Origin: Quercus robur
Lineage: Eukaryota; Streptophyta; Magnoliopsida; Fagales; Fagaceae
Direction: 5' to 3'
Assembly: GCF_932294415.1 (NCBI RefSeq)
Contig: NC_065545.1
Coordinates: forward strand, 42,632,327 to 42,696,326
Length of the DNA: 64,000 bases
The position numbers and the translations under genes were made by a program. The first letter of the stretch is position 1. Every line of letters begins with the position of its first letter. The notes under the pieces are model-generated. The model searched no databases. It was not told the DNA's origin and saw only the letters and a list, made by a program, of their open reading frames with translations. Shown piece after piece: positions 11,382-21,586 of this stretch.

Positions 11382-11610
11382 AAGGCTTGCGTGTTAGCTC
11401 GAGCGGTGGCGAAGTCGAGCTTCTGTCGAACAAGGAACTACGAGGATGCCTGTATCACCGGCGACATGTTGTTACTATTCCAACATAGGCTCCCACTAGG
11501 GGCTACGTTCCACGGTGTCATCGACATGGGCAAGCCTAGGGGCTTCAAACATCAGGCCAGCTTCCCCCACCTTATTCGAAGAGCTAAATCTTCGGAAGAT
11601 AAGCAAGTAA

Positions 11611-13622
11611 AAGAAGTTTACAAGTTTTGGACAGAACCAAGGCCTTGTATGGTCCTCGGACCCAAGCCTCTAGGGAAACCAACTACTTAAAAGAAGCATA
11701 CAAGTTTTGGACAGAACCAAGGTCTTGTATGGTCTTCGGACCCAAGCCTCTGGGGAAACCAACTACTTAAAAGAAGCATACAAGTTTTGGACAGAACCAA
11801 GGCCTTGTATGGTCCTCGGACCCAAGCCTCTGGGGAAACCAACTACTTAAAAAGAAGCTTACAAGTTTTGGACAGAACCAAGGCCTTGTATGGTCCTCGG
11901 ACCCAAGCCTCTGGGGAAACCAACTACTTAAAAAGAAGCTTACAAGTTTTGGACAGAACCAAGGCCTTGTATGGTCCTCGGACCCAAGCCTCTGGGGAAA
12001 CCAACTACTTAAAAGAAGCATACAAGTTTTGGACAGAACCAAGGCCTTGTATGGTCCTCGGACCCAAGCCTCTGGGGAAACCAACTACTTAAAAAGAAGC
12101 TTACAAGTTTTGGACAGAACCAAGGCCTTGTATGGTCCTCGGACCCAAGCCTCTGGGGAAACCAACTACTTAAAAAGAAGCATACAAGTTTTGGACAGAA
12201 CCAAGGCCTTGTATGGTCCTCGGACCCAAGCCTCTGGGGAAACCAACTACTTAAAAGAAGCATACAAGTTTTGGACAGAACCAAGGCCTTGTATGGTCCT
12301 CGGACCCAAGCCTCTGGGGAAACCAACTACTTAAAAAGAAGCTTACAAGTTTTGGACAGAACCAAGGCCTTGTATGGTCCTCGGACCCAAGCCTCTAGGG
12401 AAACCAACTACTTAAAAGAAGCATACAAGTTTTGGACAGAACCAAGGCCTTGTATGGTCCTCGGACCCAAGCCTCTAGGGAAACCAACTACTTAAAAAGA
12501 AGCTTACAAGTTTTGGACAGAACCAAGGCCTTGTATGGTCCTCGGACCCAAGCCTCTGGGGAAACCAACTACTTAAAAGAAGCATACAAGTTTTGGACAG
12601 AACCAAGGCCTTGTATGGTCCTCGGACCCAAGCCTCTGGGGAAACCAACTACTTAAAAAGAAGCTTACAAGTTTTGGACAGAACCAAGGCCTTGTATGGT
12701 CCTCGGACCCAAGCCTCTGGGGAAACCAACTACTTAAAAGAAGCATACAAGTTTTGGACAGAACCAAGGCCTTGTATGGTCCTCGGACCCAAGCCTCTGG
12801 GGAAACCAACTACTTAAAAAGAAGCTTACAAGTTTTGGACAGAACCAAGGCCTTGTATGGTCCTCGGACCCAAGCCTCTGGGGAAACCAACTACTTAAAA
12901 GAAGCATACAAGTTTTGGACAGAACCAAGGCCTTGTATGGTCCTCGGACCCAAGCCTCTGGGGAAACCAACTACTTAAAAAGAAGCTTACAAGTTTTGGA
13001 CAGAACCAAGGCCTTGTATGGTCCTCGGACCCAAGCCTCTGGGGAAACCAACTACTTAAAAGAAGCTTACAAGTTTTGGACAGAACCAAGGCCTTGTATG
13101 GTCCTTGGACCCAAGCCTCTGGGGAAACCAATTACTTAAAAAGAAGCTTACAAGTTTTGGACAGAACCAAGGCCTTGTATGGTCCTCGGACCCAAGCCTC
13201 TGGGGAAACCAACTACTTAAAAGAAGCATACAAGTTTTGGACAGAACCAAGGCCTTGTATGGTCCTCGGACCCAAGCCTTTGGGGAAACCAACTACTTAA
13301 AAAGAAGCTTACAAGTTTTGGACAGAACCAAGGCCTTGTATGGTCCTCGGACCCAAGCCTCTGGGGAAACCAACTACTTAAAAGAAGCATACAAGTTTTG
13401 GACAGAACCAAGGCCATGTATGGTCCTCGGACCCAAGCCTCTGGGGAAACCAACTACTTAAAAGAAGCATACAAGTTTTGGACAGAACCAAGGCCTTGTA
13501 TGGTCCTCGGACCCAAGCCTCTGGGGAAACCAACTACTTAAAAAGAAGCTTACAAGTTTTGGACAGAACCAAGGCCTTGTATGGTCCTCGGACCCAAGCC
13601 TCTGGGGAAACCAACTGCTTAA
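11611..13622 (+). repeat. Satellite array, about 25 copies of an 80/81-bp unit in 161-bp dimers
   Basis: Each monomer contains ACAAGTTTTGGACAGAACC, then AAGGCCTTGTATGGTCCTCG, then GACCCAAGCCTCTGGGGAAA. Two variants alternate: an 80-bp form joined by TTAAAAGAAGCATA and an 81-bp form joined by TTAAAAAGAAGCTTA. From about 12265 to 13040 they alternate strictly, giving a 161-bp higher-order repeat; outside that stretch the order is irregular and two hybrid joints occur. Monomers are nearly identical. Because 161 is not divisible by 3, the open frames seen in both strands change phase and stop, so the array is non-coding. Confidence 0.95.
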
Positions 13623-15002
13623 AAGGAAAAGCTGTGTTACATGGACTCTCTAGTTTGCCCTCGGATCCTCAACACTAAAGGGACCAGTATGGAATGGAGT
13701 AACGTGTTTCCAAAAGCATAACCGAAGTCATGCAATGCTCGGTCGTGCCCTTGGATGAATTATTTAAAGTTTGTCGTCCTCAGACAATACTCCCGCGCTT
13801 ATTACAGAACGTTCAACCGTCATCTAAGTTAGTTTCCTAAGTTTAACTTACTATGAGTTATTATTATTCTGCCTGATGGTGTCCATAGATTAGAATTAGT
13901 TGGATCGTGTTTCAAGAGTTCTTGCTCTAAATACTGCCGAGGAGAAACACACACATGGAGCACACCAACACACAAAGTAGTTTTATCAAAGAAACACACA
14001 CATGGAGCATTCAAAATAAGTAAAGAAATCGCCATTTCTTACTAAAGCAAAGAGATAGTACAATGTACAATGAAAAGCTAAAACCAGTCTGTGTCAAAGC
14101 TCACTACATGACCAAAAGAAAGGAAGATACAAGAGAATAAGTAAAAGCCGAGGAAGTAGATCAGAGGAGAGGTTGGCTACAGCTCCAAGACCTTGCTCTT
14201 CTTCAATGCTCCCACTTGCCCACAACTCAAACAGCAAAAGAGACCCAACTTAAGCCTGACACCGCTGAAGGAAAGGTGCAGGGAGTTGAAAGCTGAGGGG
14301 CTTTCTCTAAATATTCGCCTGCCACAAGGCAGAGGCGGTGATGGCGGAGAATCTTTCTTCTGACATACCAAAGTTCTGGCATGAACAGAACCTGCTTCGG
14401 ATTTTGACTAAAAGAGGGAGAGACATCCTTTCCCCTCGATTGAAATGGAGCACTCTCTTGAACTTATGCTCCCTGTGCCTATACCTTACCATTTTTAGTT
14501 TCATAAGGGCACGGCGCTCCTGTGTCGGAGGGAATTCTTTCTTCCCAACTCTCGCCTCAAACATGTTATGCTAAGGGAGGACAGCACTGAATATAGGAGC
14601 TGTGATTTGGGAGAAAACTAAAGAGTTGATGCGAGGGTGAAATAACTTTCTCTCCTATCTGTTTATTTAAAGAAATAAGATGGTGGCATTTAATGCACGC
14701 AGCGCCCCAAGGAACGCTACGGACAAGATGGCTTAGGCTCAGTCTCCAATGCCACCTGTAACCAGGGGATTAAAGGAGTCTCTGGAAGGTGCACCTCGAA
14801 CATTGGGACGCCAGAAAACACCACGTAACCATAAACTACGTAAATACCCTTAAAGTTATGGGCCAAGTAAATTCGCGGTCCAGGCCTGTTCTACATGGAG
14901 GCCCAGGGACAACGGCCCCCACTGAGGAATAACTGTTGCCGAGGACAACTTGCTTGTCGGCACCTCGTGAAATACCTGAGGAAGAGGAGAAACTAAGCTC
15001 AA

Positions 15003-15150
15003 AGAATCTTGGACAGAACCTAGGCCTTGTATGGTCCTCGGACCCAAACCTATGGGGAAACCAAGTACTGAAAAAAGCTAAGTTTAAGGCAGAACCTAGG
15101 CGCTACGGAGTCCTCGGACTCAAGCCTTTTGGGAGATCAACTGCTCGGAT
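15003..15150 (+). repeat. Two diverged satellite-like monomers
   Basis: CTTGGACAGAACCTAGGCCT, TGTATGGTCCTCGGACCC and then a second, more diverged unit (GGCAGAACCTAGGCGCTACG). They are homologous to the array 1.4 kb upstream but clearly older, and may represent the ancestral monomer from which the array was amplified. Confidence 0.75.
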
Positions 15151-16561
15151 GGAGAAGTTTCTCGGCTCAAATACTGGAAAAGGTTAAGGCCAGTATGCTC
15201 AGGAGATGACGAAATGGCCTGATGATCGTTAGCCCAAGGAAACTACTCATTGGGAAGGTGACATATCCTCGGACAGTTACTTCTTACACCTTATCTAGCA
15301 CTTAACCCCCATCTCGGCTAATTTAAGGTAAGCCTCATTTCTCACTGGTCGGATTGTTATGTCGAATAATAATAATTTTATTAAAGTCGTGGTGGCATCT
15401 TTTTATTAACAAATATTTCAGCCTTAGTTACCATTAATTCAAATGCTATATCATTGTGCCGAGCAGCGTGTGTAAATTTATAAAACATGAAAATAGAACA
15501 CGTAAAATGAATGAATAACAACTTTTATTAATATGGAAAATTGTTACAACGTACAAAGAAGGGCTTAAACAAGCCTATACAAAAAATGAACTGTCAAAAT
15601 AACACTAGCATCCGCAGTACAGATAAGTAAATAATCAGCTGCCTTTTAAACTTGCCTTCAAAGCTTTTCCAATCTCTGCCTCAGTGCTACTCATATCAGG
15701 AGACGAACCTTTTTAGAAAAAATAAAGGACAAGGAAGAAGAATTGGAACACATGGAAGCACTTCAGCAAGCTCTTGTTGCTGAAGAAAGCAAGGGAAAAA
15801 GAAGATGGAGGACATGAGTAGGAAGGAGGAGAAGAAGAGGGAAGCAATGAAAAGAAAGTAAAAGGAGCAAAAGAGGGAAAAGGGGAGCCATATTAGGTAT
15901 GCTCATGAAAGAGCGAATGGAGATGACAAGGGAGGTTTTCGACTCAGTCACACTGGAAGTGGGGTGTGACGAGTCCCTGCTTCGGATTTTGACTAAAAGA
16001 GGGGGGGAGGCACATCTTGAGTCTTCGCCATCCTTGCCCCGACCGAGCCATCTCAAGTTTTATTAGGGCATGGCGTTTCTGGAAAAGGAAGGATTCATTC
16101 ATGGCCGACCACTATGGTGGATGTATTATTGGATTAGGAGTAACCAGACGGAAGAAGTAAACTATAAGAAGGGCCTAAGGATTCAGATATGAAAGAATCA
16201 CCTCTGGTTTTCTCTCTTTATATAAGGGAGTAAGACAAGGGCACGTAATACGTTCTGATCCCCAAGGAAATCTGCGAATAAATGCGCATCCGTTTCGTTC
16301 CCCCACGTTATCAGTAACCGTAAGATTTGGGAGGTCTCGTAAAAGGAAGAAATTAAAGGCGTGCTACGGATAACCAAACGGTATAAGCGCATCACGCATA
16401 AATCGAGGGAAACATCTTGTAGACCGGCGCATTCCTCGGGGAGGTGAAGAGTCGCCAACATTGATCAAGGGCCGAATTAAATGAGCAGTAATGAAGGCTC
16501 GGAGTTACCAAAACCCCCCTCTCCAACCAAGAGGCCGGACAGCAGGGTTTTGAGGGGCTAT

Positions 16562-17169
16562 TGTGGGGTCCAATAATCGACGGGCCAGGTCCGTTTGCTG
16601 ATGAAGGGTCCAAAGGCCCAAGCCTAAAAAGGTCATGGCCAGAATTTAAGAATAGAGTGGCCCAATTGGCCCGGAGAAGCAGCCGAGGACAGTGCAGTCC
16701 TCGGCTGACCCAAGAAAAAGGGCAGAAAGGTAAAGAGGCGTGCTCGAAGGGGAAATCTAAAATATCTAAGAGAGACTTCCTTTGCCACCTTCCCCATGCA
16801 TATCTCTGCGCCTAACAGAGCCTTATCCATTAACTTTATCGACAACTCTCAACGACTTAAGTCTGAGACTGATGGGACAAGTATCAATCTTGAAAAGGTC
16901 GACCCTACACGTGGACGAAGGAAATTGAACGCATGCGAGTATAAAAGAAAAAATATGTAACCTAAAATAGGGGCTCCTCCAGTCCCACTGAAAGGAGAAA
17001 GGGCTTCAGAGGCAAATATACTGGAACCATGCATAAATATCTTAACAAAACCACAGCCGGGTAAACATGACTTAGCCTTTCGATCCCACTCTCTACAAAT
17101 GATATTGTATGGGCCCATTTACGTGCGAACCCAACTCAACTGCGGTTTAACGCAAATCGTGTCCCTACA
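16562..17169 (+). repeat. 3' LTR of the LARD-like element
   Basis: Near-identical partner of 10756-11362. Here the stem-loop is perfect over 11 bp (CAGCCGAGGAC, loop AGTGCA, GTCCTCGGCTG; 16680-16707). The purine-rich tract GAGGGGCTA lies just before it. Confidence 0.9.
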
Positions 17170-17174
17170 CTTTT

Positions 17175-17586
17175 GCTTGGGTTTGATTCGGTGGTGATCT
17201 TCTGGAAAAAAAAAAAAAAAGATTGGAATTAAAAAAATTCATTTTAATTAAAAGAAAGTAAAATTTTTGTTTGAAAGAAAATAATTTTTTTTTTTGTTTT
17301 TTGTTCTAAATTAAAATTGAGTAATTAATTTTTTTTTTTTTAATTTTGGCATATAAAAAATGTTAAATAATTTTTTTAATAATATTTTATTAATCCGTCA
17401 GTCTTTCCGTTAATTTGGTGACAGAACAGTGTTTCAAGGACTAAAACGGAAAGCGTAAATTGGTTTTAGGGACTAAAAGTGGAAAAAATAAAATGTAGGG
17501 ACTAAAATGGAAAAACGTCAAAATGTAGGGACTAAAAGTGCATTTACGCCTTAATCCAAAAGATCACCACCGAATCAAACCCAAGC
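17175..17586. repeat. 27-bp inverted repeat enclosing the right TIR
   Basis: GCTTGGGTTTGATTCGGTGG plus TGATCTT at 17175-17201 is the exact reverse complement of 17560-17586. One arm lies inside the transposon, the other outside it, and the right TIR sits between them. Confidence 0.85.
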
Positions 17587-18524
17587 ATGATGAAATCAAA
17601 TAGATTTTGTCTTCAAGCAATAGAATTAGATCTCCTATCTTAGTTAAGAGGAGTTATGGAAAGAACAGGTTGAAAATCACAATCAATTCCTTTTAAAAAT
17701 CTTGCTGCAGCTGCACGAGGCCTTCCTACATGCCATAAATGACCTTTGCTTATTTTAATAAACATAATTTCATTTCTTTATAAACACTCTGTTTGTTTTG
17801 CTAGAAAACCTTCTATAAAGATAGTTTTCCACATTTTCCAGTGTTTGGTAGCACACAAAAAAAAACTGGTCAATGGAAAACTATCTTTGGTTAACAGAAA
17901 ACTCTAATCAAAATAAGGCTTATATTTTATAGGTTGTTTTCCAAATTTTTTTTTTTGGAAAACAATCTCTCTCTCATGCGTTGCATGAGCATTTCCTATA
18001 AATATTATCTTCGTCTGTAGTCGTGGGGAACATAATTTTTTGGTGTCTTCTCTCTCTCATGGTAAGCTTTCTCTTTTTTTTTTTTTTCTCTTCCATTTGC
18101 TTTTTCTCTCTTCACACCCTCACTGTCACTAACTTGGGTCTCTCCTCTTCCCATAGATCTCTCTCTCTATCTCTCTATCTCTCTTCTCTCTTCGCTCTTT
18201 TCTCAATGTTTCTCTTCCCCTCTGTAACACAATTCTCTGATTAGATTTTTTTCCCCCCTCACTAATCGGTCAATAGCTCCAACTTGCAAAGGATAACAAA
18301 TTTGTAGCGGTAATTATTTCATTCCTCTCTACCAAAATCTCAATTCTTTACTTTGAATTTTAAGCTTGATTTTCCTTTTTCTCTAAGAAATTTTCAGTTT
18401 GATGGATTCTAGGCAGAAGTTACTTCTTTTTCGAACATAAAGTGCAAAAAAATAAAAAATGAGAAAAGAAGAAGAAGAAGAAAGAATGAATGAAGTAAAA
18501 GATGAAAATTTTAAACATGGTACC
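17587..18524. other. Intergenic DNA
   Basis: No gene supported. A pyrimidine-rich stretch with CTCTCT repeats lies at about 18040-18230. A 73-codon frame there is explained by composition. Confidence 0.3.
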
Positions 18525-19279
18525 TGTAGGGACACGATTCTCAAACGGTCCAACGATGACGTTGGGCTTGCGCGTGATGGATCCCTCACAATAAAATTTG
18601 TAGAGAGTGGGCTTGAAAGGCTAACGTTGGGTCACGGGGCGTTAGTATAGGCCGGACCTTAGATAAACCTAGACTAGAAAAGGCTTTAGTCCGGATATCC
18701 AAGCCCAGTAACTTTATAAATTGAGGGATTGGGCTCCTCGGATCATGTCCGAAAAGCACTAATGTTTTTCTCCGGTTACCCGCCGGTGGGTTTTCCGTGG
18801 TGGTACGCATATATTATCCGGGCATTCTCATTCCTGGAGTTTTTCCCCAGGAAGTCAGATGGGAGCCCCCTTTTCGTTACCTAATGTTTTTCTTTTATAC
18901 TAGCCTACATTCGTTGTCCCTCGTCCACGTGTAGGGTCGACCTTTCCAGGACAGATATCTATCCCATCAATCTAATCCCGAAATTGTGAGAGATGATCAA
19001 TAAAGCCTAAGAATCCGGCTTTGTTAGGTGCAGTGTCATATCAGTGAAGGGTATTAAGGACAACTTCCCCCAAGATATTTTCTGATCTTTCAAGTTAGCT
19101 TGTATTCCATTCTAATCCATGAGACTTTGGGTCTGCCGAGGACTAAGCTGTCCTCGGCGGTATCTTTGGGCTACTTTGGGCTTCTTATTTTTGGACTTGG
19201 GCCCTGGCCTCCTTTAGTTTGGGGCCTGTGGACTCCCCATAAGCGAGCGAGCCGGGCCCCTAAACTATTGGGCCCCACA
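18525..19279 (-). mobile_element. Solo LTR, same superfamily as the LARD-like element
   Basis: Read on the minus strand it begins TGTGGGGCCCAATAG and ends GTGTCCCTACA. The 5-bp duplication GTACC flanks it (18520-18524 and 19280-19284). It shares GGTCGACCCTACACGTGGAC and TATAAAAG with the LTR at 10756, and carries a perfect 9-bp stem-loop (GCCGAGGAC, loop TAAGCT, GTCCTCGGC; 19135-19158). A single LTR with an intact duplication indicates LTR-LTR recombination. Confidence 0.88.
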
Positions 19280-19284
19280 GTACC

Positions 19285-19610
19285 TATATTGCTTTAAATT
19301 GCTTTTACATGGGACAATCTTTATTGTGGACTAATAATATTGTTATATAATGAATGATAATTGTTTAGGAGAATTGCATTTGTTGGCAAATACTTTACGC
19401 AGATACTATGCAGTAATGATACATTATGCAAATATATTATGTAAATACATAATTTAGAGTAATATTAAAGACTTGTAATTGACCATAATAGACAATTAGT
19501 ATACTAACAAAAAAAGTAGACAATTAAAAATTATTGTTATTTATAATTATTGAAAAAGTATTCCTCTATTATTGTTATTTATACTTATTGAAAAAGTATT
19601 CCTCTGTCAA

Positions 19611-19641
<31 letters not shown>

Positions 19642-20388
19642 CGCGCATGAGTGTACGTACATACGTACATACGTTACTGTCCGTATATATAAGCAAGATA
19701 AGTGGTAGAGATCATGAAAATTTGGTGACTAATTAATTTTGATTGTATCTATTGTCAAAATTTAAGTATGAAAACCAAATTCATTCTTGGTTTTTTATTT
19801 ATAATGATTACATTAGTTGGTTTACATAATACACATGTTTATACAAGAAATATTTTTAAAAATTGCATACCAAATACCAGAAAACAGTCTCAAGCTCATT
19901 TTCAAGGTCGTTACCAAACATTGAAAAATGAGACAGTTTTCTAGAAAATACTCTTTAGAAAATGAACAATTTTTCAGAAAACGTTAATACTGAAACAAAC
20001 AAAACAAAAGTAAAAGAAAGGGAATGGTTAATTCCACAAAAGAAGTTTTTTTTTTTTTTTCTTCACAAGATAGAACAAGAAATTCCTATTTATTTGTTAC
20101 TGAAGAGACCATAGACCAATTCCTCCTTTTATTTATATTATTATCATATTTTCCATCGATAATTGTCTTAAACTTTACTAAAATTTTTAAGAGGTGAAAT
20201 AATTATGGAAAATTCAACTTAGAAACTTTGTGCAAATGCACCATCAATTTGAGCAAATAGGTCAAATAGATTACTATTTTGAGTTTATTAACTATTTTTA
20301 TTATATTTTGGGGATCTTTTTCATTAGAGGTTATCATTCATTGTACTTGAAAATTAAGCACTTATTCCTAAGCTTGATGAATTCTTAA
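19285..20388. other. AT-rich intergenic DNA with microsatellite
   Basis: A compound (AT)n(GT)n microsatellite lies at 19612-19640, followed by ACGTAC repeats. No gene seen. Confidence 0.4.
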
Positions 20389-20404
20389 ATTTGACAATGA
20401 AAGT

Positions 20405-21032
20405 TTATTTATTTATTTTTTTTTTTTTTTGAGAAGAAAACATGATTACTGATATTAATTCAAAGTTGAAACATCTTGAACAAAACAGTCATAGAGGTCA
20501 GGAGGAACAGACTCCATCCAGACCAAAATAAAAAAAAATATTCTCGTTTTTTAGCTAAGGCATGAGCTAAAGCATTACTTTGCTGAAAAGTATGAGAGAG
20601 AAAAGTTTTGTAAAGAACTATAGCATAAGACAACGTGACTATGATAACATGTCCGAAGGAAGACTGCAGCAAATTATTTTGACGTAAAGCCTTTATTGAG
20701 ATTGCCGAATCACCTTCAAAGCTGGAACTACGAAAGCCAAGTTCAAGAACGAATAGTACAGCTCTTCTAGCCGCCCAAGTCTCCAATAATAGTACTGAAG
20801 TTGGCATGGGGATCTCTGCAGCCCAGCAAAGCCTCTCGGCCATACCACTTGAATTTTTTCACAGCCCCACAGTGCATGAAGTATGGTTTCAGGTTCCCTC
20901 AAACAAAGACTACAAGTTGGATCACCGAGAATCTCTCTCTTACACAGATTTGATTTGGTGGGCAGGGAGTCTGTGCATGCTCTCCATAACAACGATTTCA
21001 CCTTGCCTGGCACTTTAAGCTTCCATAGGTTC
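20405..21032 (-). mobile_element. 5'-truncated LINE, 3' part (zf-RVT and RNase H domains)
   Basis: The minus strand encodes LKVPGKVKSLLWRACTDSL and CSLCLREPETILHALWGC (zf-RVT). A decayed RNase H-like domain follows (WAARRAVLFVLELGF, FEGDSAISIKAL, SNALAHALAK). The 3' end is the T tract near 20407-20431. The 16-bp duplication ATTTGACAATGAAAGT occurs at 20389-20404 and again at 30905-30920, so this piece and 30651-30904 are one LINE insertion later split by the Tat retrotransposon. Confidence 0.88.
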
Positions 21033-21510
21033 TGACGGGAATGACAACTCTACATACCGCTGACGAAGATAACATTACTGACGAGAGAACCATCCATGAC
21101 GAAGTGAGCAGAAACAGCGAAGGAAGCTATCATCACCGACGAGGCAAAGAGTTATTCAATACGATCAATCAATGATCCGAGCAGTTACCAAATCAACCAA
21201 GAAGACCGTTGGAGGGCCTATTAAAAGTCTCATTACTGGCCAGGTGCGTTACAAAAGAAAGCATTAACAGCCTCAACGGCTAGCCCTGATGGGCTCAGGT
21301 ATAAAACTCTCACACAACCAACAGAAAGGGGATATATGCAAAAATACTCTGAAACTATCTATTCTTTTCTTTATTGTGTTTAACTGTGATCCTAACTTTG
21401 GCATCGGAGACTTTGTGGCAGGCGCCACACCGGTGTCTCTCGACGAGCAAACCTTCACGCCTCACGGGTGATTCCATCTGCACATTCACTGACGGATTTG
21501 TGTTCCATCA
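21033..21510 (+). repeat. 5' LTR of the Tat element
   Basis: Contains several TGACG motifs in its first 70 bp (bZIP/TGA-factor sites in plants) and a TATA box TATAAAA at 21300-21306, so U3 is about 270-300 bp. Confidence 0.93.
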
Positions 21511-21513
21511 GTT

Positions 21514-21530
21514 TGGCGCCGTCTGTGGGG
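21514..21530 (+). other. Primer-binding site of the Tat element
   Basis: TGGCGCCGTCTGTGGGG starts 3 bp after the LTR and is identical to the site in the LARD-like element at 11365. This fits tRNA-Asp priming. Confidence 0.75.
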
Positions 21531-21586
21531 ACGAGTTTTCAGATTTATAGTCGAAAACGTAGTTTCCATCAATTCACCATATCCAG

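Larger units (their letters stand above)
10756..17169 (+). mobile_element. Non-autonomous LTR retrotransposon (LARD-like), 6.4 kb, nested in the Mutator-like element
   Basis: Two ~607-bp LTRs (10756-11362 and 16562-17169) begin TGTGGGGTCC and end CCCTACA. A 5-bp target duplication CTTTT flanks the element (10751-10755 and 17170-17174). A primer-binding site follows the left LTR and a purine-rich GAGGGGCTA precedes the right one. No gag or pol frame exists, which makes it a large retrotransposon derivative that would need proteins in trans. The internal region contains the satellite at 11611-13620 and diverged satellite-like units at 15003-15150. It also has a repeated CTTCGGATTTTGACTAAAAG (about 14395 and 15980). 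Confidence 0.9.
9468..17544. mobile_element. Long-TIR (Mutator-like) DNA transposon, about 8.1 kb including nested insertion
   Basis: A left terminal inverted repeat at 9468-9815 and a right one at about 17197-17544 match almost base for base over some 340 bp. They start AATGCACTTTTAGTCCC and include CGGAAAGACTGACGG; differences are mainly in homopolymer lengths. Long TIRs of this type suggest a Mutator-like element. No transposase is present: without the nested retrotransposon only about 1 kb remains between the TIRs. A 9-bp target duplication was not found at the ends I assign, so the exact termini or superfamily may be off. Confidence 0.75.

Noticed and set aside
11611..13622. CRISPR-like direct repeat array
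   Set aside because: There are no unique spacers: whole 80-bp units repeat head to tail in a plant retrotransposon.
11767..13678. Repeated open frames of 74-118 codons on both strands of the satellite
   Set aside because: They are by-products of a near-identical 80/81-bp repeat; the 161-bp dimer is not a multiple of three, so frames shift and stop. No codon-level constraint is visible.
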